Assembly: GCA_013362835.1 (NCBI GenBank)
Contig: JABFVJ010000438.1
Location: forward strand, 1-5,489
Length of the DNA stretch: 5,489 nucleotides
Reading direction: 5' to 3'
DNA from: Nonomuraea sp.
GTDB lineage: Bacteria > Actinomycetota > Actinomycetes > Streptosporangiales > Streptosporangiaceae
Position numbers and translations under genes: made by a program. The notes beneath the pieces are model-generated. The model made no database searches. It worked only from the letters and a program-made list of their open reading frames with translations, and was not told where the DNA came from. Positions 1-5,489 of the stretch are shown here, one piece after another. Position 1 is the stretch's first letter; each line of letters opens with the position of its first letter.

Positions 1-3000
1 CCGGAATCCCGCTGGAATCGTTTTCAGCAACCTGCCGAAGAACCCGAGGCCCCCGATGCCTCCTGGAACCGTTTCGAGGGCGTGAAGCCCGAGTCCGCCT
101 GGCCGCGCAGGCTGGCGACCCTGCTCGCCGTCGTGCTCGTGGCGCCGGTGGCGTACGCGATGCCCGCCTACGCCGCGCCCCGCACCGCGCCGCGGGTGCA
201 GAGGGAGACGCCGGTCAAGGGCGGGAAGGTGCCCGTGCGCCCGCCGCTCGCCGATCCGGCGGCCGATCAGGTGTGGAAGGCGCCGCCCGCGGTCGCCTGG
301 CCCACGCCGCGCGCGGCCGAGCTGGGCGGCGTGAGCACGCTGGCCGCCGGGTTCCCGGTCCGGCTGGCCGCCGCCAAGGGAGTGGCGGCCGCCGCCCCCG
401 TCAAGGTCGAACTGCTCAAGACGGACCTTCTCGGCCTCGCCCTGCGCGTCTCGCCCGGACAGGGCGTCGCCGCCAAGGCGTCCGGCAAGGCCCGCCTGGA
501 GGTCGACTACTCCGGCTTCCGCTACGCCTTCGGCGGCGACTACGGCGCCCGCCTGCGGATGGTCAAGCTGGCCGAGTGCGCGCTCGACGCCAAGGCCACC
601 GCCTGCGCCGCGCCCCAGCCGGTCAAGAGCGACAACGACCCGAAGGCCGGCACGCTGACCGCCGAGGTCGAGACCACCGGCCTGTACGCGGTCACCGCCG
701 CCGCCTCGGGCCCGTCGGGCGACCACGCCGCCACCTCGCTCGCCCCCTCGGCGAGCTGGAGCGTCGGCAACCAGTCCGGCGACTTCTCCTGGGGCTACGA
801 GCTGCGCATGCCTCCCGCGCTGGGCGGCGACGAGCCCGACCTGTCGCTCGACTACTCCTCCCAGAGCGTGGACGGCCGTACCGTCTCCACCAACAACCAG
901 CCGTCCTGGGCCGGCGAGGGCTTCGAGCTGAACCCCAGCGGCTACGTCGAACGCCGCTACAAGTCCTGCATGATCGACGGCAAGAAGACCGGCGACCTGT
1001 GCTGGGACCAGGACAACGCCACCCTGTCGCTCGGCAACTCGGCCGTCGAGCTGGTCAAGGACGCCACCACCAAGCAGTGGCGGCCCAAGCGCGACGACGG
1101 CACCCGCGTCGAGCATCTCACCGGCGCCGCCAACGGCGACAACGACGGCGAGCACTGGCGGGTCACCACCGCCGACGGCACCCAGTACACCTTCGGCCTG
1201 AACCGCCTGCCCGGCTGGGCGAGCGGCAAGCCGGAGACCAAGTCCGCGCAGACCGTGCCGGTGTTCGGCAACAACAGCGGCGAGCCCTGCTACTCCGGCA
1301 CCCCGGCCGGCGCCTGGTGCCAGCAGGCCTACCGGTGGAACCTCGACCTGGCGGTCGACACCCACGGCAACGCCACCACGTACTGGTACGAGAGCGAGAA
1401 GAACTACTACGGCCGCAGCATGAAGCCCGAACTGGGCACCGTGTACGTGCGCGGCGCGTACCTCACCAGGATCGACTACGGCTACCTGCGCGACGAGCTG
1501 TTCACCAGGGCGCCCGCGGCCCGGGTGGTCTTCGACACGGCCGAGCGCTGCCTGCCGTCCGGCACCGTCACCTGCGCCCCCGACCAGCTCAAGAAGGAGA
1601 CCGCGGCCTCCTGGCCGGACGTCCCGTTCGACCAGATCTGCGACGCGGGCGTCAAGTGCGTGGACCGCCTGTCGCCGACGTTCTTCACGCGCAAGCGCCT
1701 GGCCAAGGTCACCACCCAGATCCTCGCCGCCTCCGGCCAGTACAGCCCGGTGGACTCCTGGACGCTGACCCACCAGTTCCCCGCCACGGGCGACGGCCTC
1801 AGCCCCTCGTTGTGGCTGGCCTCGATCCAGCAGAGCGGCCACGTGGGCGGCACGCTCACCCTGCCGAAGATCACCTTCACCGGCGTGCAGCTGCCCAACC
1901 GGGTCGACTCCGACGAGGGACGCGCGCCGCTGGTCAAGTGGCGCGTGCAGGCGGTGAACAACGAGAGCGGCGGCGAGCTGCGCGTCAACTACGCCCCCGC
2001 CGACTGCAAGCCGGGCGACGTGCCCACGGCCGACAGGAACACCAGGCGCTGCTTCCCGCAGCGCTGGGCGCCGCCCGACGAGGCCGAGGTCACCGACTGG
2101 TTCCACAAGTACGTGGTGACGCAGACGGTCGAGGTGGACCGCGTCGCGGGCTCCCCGAACGTCGTCACCGACTACGAGTACCTGGACGGCGCCGCCTGGC
2201 ACTACGCCGACAACATCCTGGTCAAGCCCGAGCACCGCACCTGGTCGGACTGGCGCGGCTTCGGCCGCGTACGGGTGCGCGAGGGCGACGGGCAGGACAC
2301 CGGCCGCACGCTCACCGAGTTCAGGTACTTCCGCGGCATGCACGGCGACCGGCTGGCCGACGGCACCAAGCGCACCGCGAAGGTCGTCGACACCGAAGGC
2401 GTCGAACTCGACGACCTCGACCAGCTGTCCGGGTTCGAACGCGAGGAGATCCTCCACGACGGCGACAGCGGCACGATCCTGACCGCGACCGCCGAGGAGC
2501 CGTGGTCGCTCAAGACCGCCGAGTCCACGCAGGGCGGCGTCACCAAGACCGCGTACGTGGTCGAGCCCAAGTCGATGGTCACCCGGACCGCGCTGGCGGG
2601 CGGCAAGTGGCGGCGTACCGGCGAGGAGCGCTCGTACGACGCCAAGGGGCTGCTCACCCAGGTGGAGGAGAAGGGCGACCTCGCCACCGCCGACGACGAC
2701 CAGTGCGTCCGCTACACCTACGCCCGCAACGACACCGCCTGGATGCTCGACTACACCAGCAGGATCCAGAAGGTCGCCGCGGGCTGCGGCACCGCCCTGT
2801 CCGCCCTGGCCGCCGGTGAGGTGATCTCCGACGAGCGGGTCCAGTACGACGACAAGGCCTACGGCCAGGCGCCGACCAAGGGCGACGTGACGGCCGTCCA
2901 GCAGCTCGTCTCCGCCGACGGTACGACGATCACCGGCAGCAGCCACACCTACGACGTCTACGGCCGCGAGACCAGCGAGACCGACCCGGTCGGCACCAGG

Positions 3001-5489
3001 TCGACCACGGCCTACAGCCCGTCCGCCGGCGCGCCGGCCACGGAGATCGCCGAGACCAACCAGCTCGGCCACGTCGAACGCACCCTGCTCGAACCCGCCT
3101 GGGGCGAGCCCGTCGCCGAGATCGACGCCAACGGCCGGCGGATCGACATGGAGCACGACGCGCTCGGCCGCCTGGTCAAGGTGTGGCAGCCGGACCGCAG
3201 CAAGGCGGCCGGGCAGTCGCCCAGCACCGAGTACGCCTACACGACGCGCACCGACGGCCCCGGCGTCGTCACCACGAAGACCCTGCGCGCCGACGGCGGC
3301 TACACCGTCAGCCACGAGCTGTACGACGGCCTGCTGCGCCGGCGCCAGACCCAGGAACCGGCCCCCCGCGACGACCGGACGCAGGACCCCGCGCTGCGCG
3401 ACGGCCGCACGATCACCGACACCTTCTACAACTCGCTCGGCGAGGTGAGCAAGTCCAACACCGGCTACTTCGCCACCGGCACGCCCTCGACCGAGCTGCT
3501 CGCGGTCGCCGACACCGACGTGCCCGCGCAGATCGTGTCCTCCTTCGACGGCGCCGGCGAGGTCGACGCCCAGATCCTCAGGGCCAAGGGCGTGGAGAGC
3601 TACCGGGTCACGGCCACCCAGCAGGGCGACCGCATCCACCTCACCCCGCCGCCCGGCGGCACCGCGACGACCCGCATCGGCGACGCCGACGACCGCCTCG
3701 TCGAGCTGCGCCAGTACAAGGGCGCCACCCCGACCGGCGAGTACGAGTCCACCAAGTACACCTACGACCACGCCGGACGCCTGTCCACCGTGACCGACCC
3801 GGCGGGCAACGTGTGGCGCCACCACTACGACCTGCGCGGCCGGGAGATCAGGACGGAGGATCCCGACAAGGGCGTCACCACGATGACGTACAACGACGCC
3901 GACGAGCTCGTCAGCACCACCGACGCGCGCGGCAAGACCCTCTGGTACGTCTACGACGACCTCGGGCGCAAGAAGGAGCTGCGCGAGGGCTCGGCGACCG
4001 GCACGCTGCTGGCCGAGTGGAAGTACGACGGCCTGGCCAAGGGCCACATGAACGCGAGCATCAGGTACGCGGGCGGGCAGGCGTACAAGGCGGAGATCAA
4101 CGCGATCGACTCCGGCTACCGGACGCTGCGCGAGACCGTGACCATCCCCGCGCGAGAGGGCAGGCTCGCCGGCTCGTACGTGCTCAACACCCGCTACACG
4201 CTCGACGACCAGGTGCAGTCCGTCAGCTTCCCGGCCGGGGGCGGGCTGGCGGCCGAGTCGGTCGTCTACTCCTACGACGAGCTCAGCCAGCCGACCAAGG
4301 TGAGCGGGCTGTCGACGTACGTGACCGCGACCCGCTACTCCAAGCTCGGCGAGACCCTGCAGTACGAGCTGGGATCGGGCGGGAAGAAGACCTGGCTCAC
4401 CTACACCCATGACGAGTCCACCCGCAGGCTGACCGGCATGCGGCTGGACCGGGAGGGCGCCGCCGCGACCGACCTCGACCTGAACTACACCTACGACCCG
4501 GCCGGCAACATCACCAAGATCGCCGAGAGGGCGGGCGGCCAGGACACGCAGTGCTTCACCTACGACCACCTGCGCCGGATGACCTCGGCGTGGACGGCCA
4601 CCGACGACTGCGCGAGCGGCACGCCCACCTCGGGCACGATCGGCGGCGTGGCCCCGTACGCGACCAGTTACGCCTACGACGCCACCGGCAACCGGCTGAA
4701 GGAGACCAGGCACGCCTGGGGCGGCGCGCCCGAGACCACACGTGCCTCCGTCTACCCGGCGGCCGGGGCGAAACGGCCGCACGCCGTGCAGAGCATCGGG
4801 ACCGACCTGTTCGCCTACGACGAGGCGGGCAACACCACCCGGCGCAAGGTCGGCGCCTCCGACCAGACCCTCGTCTGGGACGCCGAAGGCAACCTGGAGT
4901 CGGTCACCGAGGCCGGCCGGACGACGTCCTACGTCTACGACGCCGACGGCGACCGCCTGCTGCGCAGGACCCCGGCGGACGCCACCCTGTACGTGGACGA
5001 CATGGAGCTGCGCTTCGACTTCGCCAAGGACGCCGTCGAGCAGACCCGCTACTACACGATCAACGGCGAGCCGATCGCGGTCCGCACGCCCGACGACCAG
5101 GTGCACTTCCTCGCCGCCGACCACCAGGGCACCGCGCAGGCCGCGGTGAACGCCGGGACCGGGGAGCTCGCCGTACGGCGGATGACGCCCTTCGGCGAGG
5201 AACGCGGGACGGCGCCGCCGTGGTGGCCGGGCCAGCGGGCCTTCGTCGGCGGCACCCAGGACCCGACGACCGGGCTCGTCCACCTGGGCGCCCGCGAGTA
5301 CGACCCCAGGAACGGCCGGTTCCTGTCGGTCGACCCCGTCATCGAGGAGGAGGACCCGCAGCAGCTCAACGCCTACGCCTACGCCAACAACAGCCCCGTC
5401 ACCATGAGCGACCCCGACGGGCAGCTGTTCTGGATCGCGGTCGGCATCGCGGCGCGGATCGCGGCCCGCATCATCGCCAGGAAGCTGGC
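1..5489 (+). CDS. Large secreted RHS/YD-repeat protein, probable polymorphic toxin; partial at both ends
   Basis: The frame is open across the whole window with strong G/C third-position bias. In order it encodes a short N-terminal segment, a hydrophobic export segment (residues 38-58), the actinomycete N-terminal module with VDYSGFRYAFGGD (168-180), an SpvB/TcaC-like stretch with LDYSSQSVDGR, a long cysteine-paired region (SPTFF, VDSWTLTHQFP, GHVGGTLTLP, WFHKYVV), YD repeats (980-1657), and an RHS core ending in DPDG (1804-1807). Known family members are exported carriers of C-terminal toxins acting between cells; that role is inferred here. The start is probably just upstream: the only in-window candidate, GTG at base 82, has a GAGGG only one base before it, which is too close for a normal ribosome binding site. 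The stop, effector and any immunity gene are beyond the right edge. No frameshift or internal stop was seen. Family assignment is firm; toxin function is less certain because the effector is missing. Confidence 0.95.
106..174 (+). other. Signal peptide or N-terminal membrane anchor
   Basis: Residues 36-58 read RRLATLLAVVLVAPVAYA followed by MPAYA: two arginines, a hydrophobic core and two signal-peptidase-like A-Y-A sites (51-53 and 56-58). The mature protein would start near residue 54 or 59, followed by a proline- and basic-rich linker. This fits Sec export. The RR pair is not a good Tat motif because the residues after it (L-A-T) do not fit the consensus. If translation starts upstream of the window, the segment sits at least 35 residues into the protein and could act as an uncleaved anchor instead. 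Confidence 0.8.
175..741 (+). other. Actinomycete RHS N-terminal module
   Basis: Residues 59-247 start with a Pro/Lys/Arg/Ala-rich linker and an Ala-rich stretch, then become a probable beta-rich domain. The diagnostic segment is LEVDYSGFRYAFGGDYGARL (166-185), followed by a cysteine pair at 193 and 202 and NDPKAGTLTAEVE. This block is familiar from the start of the mature part of large actinomycete RHS proteins. Its biochemical role is not known to me. An outer-surface or shell-closing position is only an inference from its place directly after the export signal. Confidence 0.65.
742..930 (+). other. SpvB/TcaC-like N-terminal motif region
   Basis: Residues 248-310 contain SWSVGNQSGDFSWGYELRMP, then DLSLDYSSQSVDGR and the aromatic SWAGEGFELNPSGYVERRY. 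The pattern of a flexible Ser/Gly entry, a Tyr-x-Leu...P-P strand, and 'LxLxYSSxSxxGR...GxGFEL' resembles the start of SpvB/TcaC-type and RHS shell proteins, where it begins the beta-strand wall. The assignment rests on motif resemblance by eye; a profile search would settle the exact family. Confidence 0.6.
931..2700 (+). other. Cysteine-paired central region of the RHS shell
   Basis: Residues 311-900 lack clear YD repeats but carry blocks typical of actinomycete RHS proteins: SCMIDGKKTGDLCW (322-335), AYRWNLDLAVDTHGNATTYW (443-462), SPTFFTRKRLAKVTTQ (558-573), VDSWTLTHQFP (584-594), GHVGGTLTLP (613-622), WFHKYVVTQ (700-708), AAWHYAD (731-737), WSDWRGFGRVR (748-758) and YFRGMHGD (776-783). 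Cysteines come in close pairs: 323/334, 430/440, 517/525, 547/553 and 669/684. The D-x-x-G-N-x-x-x-Y-x-Y form at 451-461 is a YD-like strand unit, so this region is probably a continuation of the same beta-wall. No catalytic motif was recognised. Confidence 0.65.
2941..4971 (+). repeat. Degenerate YD (RHS) repeat array, protein level
   Basis: Repeats of the form Y-D-x-x-G-R/N-(x)n-D-x-x-G occur at Y984, H1052 (variant HDALGR), Y1143 (YNSLGE), F1182 (FDGAGE), Y1255, Y1276, Y1297 (YNDADE), Y1318, Y1342, Y1425, H1470 (HDESTRR), Y1498, Y1521, Y1559, Y1606, W1626 (WDAEGN) and Y1646. The densest run is residues 1253-1330, where units such as YTYDHAGRLSTVTDPAGN and YVYDDLGRKKELREG follow at roughly 21-residue intervals. 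In solved RHS/TcC structures such repeats make a spiralling beta-sheet wall around the toxin. DNA similarity between units is limited to short tac-gac runs, so the array is old rather than recently amplified. Confidence 0.9.
5098..5421 (+). other. RHS repeat-associated core domain
   Basis: Residues 1700-1807 carry the core signature: D-H-Q-G-T (1707-1711), PFGEERG (1730-1736), LGAREYDPRNGRFLSVDP (1762-1779), LNAYAYANNSPV (1789-1800) and the terminal DPDG (1804-1807). In studied RHS and TcC proteins this domain plugs the shell and cuts off the C-terminal effector by an aspartate-dependent self-cleavage close after the final DPxG. Asp1778 and Asp1804 are the positional counterparts of the two conserved aspartates. 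The first motif reads DPVI rather than DPxG, followed by the acidic EEED. Cleavage in this protein is inferred, not shown. Confidence 0.92.
5422..5489 (+). other. Start of the variable C-terminal (effector) region, truncated by window end
   Basis: After DPDG the sequence becomes hydrophobic and basic: QLFWIAVGIAARIAARIIAR, then KL (residues 1808-1829). Arg1819, Arg1823 and Arg1827 lie four residues apart, as on one face of a helix. Polymorphic RHS toxins change to unrelated effector sequences after this point, often through a hydrophobic or Arg/Lys-rich linker. Only 22 codons are visible, too few to recognise any toxin family. Confidence 0.7.

Noticed and set aside
3..22. GGAATC repeated at 3-8 and 14-19 with a nearby GTT, considered as an ECF sigma factor promoter
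   Set aside because: The spacing between GGAAT and GTT is about 12 bases or less rather than the roughly 16-18 expected, and the repeat is better explained by the in-frame WNRF coding duplication.
106..130. Twin-arginine (Tat) signal at R36-R37
   Set aside because: The residues after RR are L-A-T, lacking the consensus x-F-L-K pattern, and the proline before RR does not help; Sec export is the simpler reading.
1482..1988. Reverse-strand 168-codon open frame, with others at 957-1274, 2202-2687 and 5052-5369
   Set aside because: Ser/Arg/Pro-rich antisense translations with no family features, all inside the sense gene; expected by chance when third positions are mostly G or C.
273..2819. Forward 848-codon open frame in frame 3
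   Set aside because: Its translation is dominated by Arg, Gly, Pro and Ala with no domain pattern, and it overlaps frame 1, which carries clear RHS-family motifs over the same bases. It is a high-GC shadow.
3183..4412. Forward 409-codon open frame in frame 3
   Set aside because: Arg-rich low-complexity translation lying fully within the YD-repeat coding region; no ribosome binding site or recognisable motif.
4742..5149. Forward 135-codon open frame in frame 2
   Set aside because: Thr/Pro/Arg/Ser-rich translation overlapping the last YD repeats and the start of the RHS core; shadow of frame 1.
5422..5489. Naming a specific toxin domain
   Set aside because: Only 22 residues follow DPDG. No catalytic motif is visible, so any named activity would be a guess.

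Overview
The window is the interior of a single very large gene. Forward frame 1 is open from the first base to the last, about 1,829 codons, with no stop and no convincing start inside the window. Both ends of the gene therefore lie outside. Third codon positions are overwhelmingly G or C, and the protein closely matches the RHS/YD-repeat, 'wall-associated' family of high-GC actinomycetes such as Streptomyces, Nonomuraea and other Streptosporangiales. The order or genus is inferred from codon use and family memory; no marker gene is present.

Residue numbers below count from the first codon of the window (base = 3 x residue - 2). Residues 1-35 form a short N-terminal segment with a duplicated WNRF motif. 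Residues 36-58 are a signal peptide or membrane anchor with two A-Y-A sites. Residues 59-250 are the actinomycete N-terminal module, marked by VDYSGFRYAFGGD. Residues 248-310 resemble the SpvB/TcaC-type N-terminal region (YELRMPP..., LDYSSQSVDGR). Residues 311-900 are a long cysteine-paired region typical of this family. Residues 980-1657 hold degenerate YD repeats. Residues 1700-1807 are the RHS-associated core, ending in the DPDG motif at 1804-1807. Residues 1808-1829 are the first residues of the variable C-terminal region, starting as an arginine-bearing amphipathic stretch.

By analogy with characterised RHS proteins and Bacillus WapA, the product is an exported polymorphic toxin: the YD repeats form a shell-like carrier and the segment after the core is a swappable effector, usually followed by an immunity gene. 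The effector and any immunity gene lie beyond the right edge, so the toxic activity, if there is one, cannot be named here.

No RNA gene, insertion sequence, CRISPR array, terminator or second gene is supported. The most notable points are the strict pairing of all 16 cysteines, the effector boundary just before the window ends, the altered first DPxG motif of the core, and the unresolved start with the WNRF duplication.
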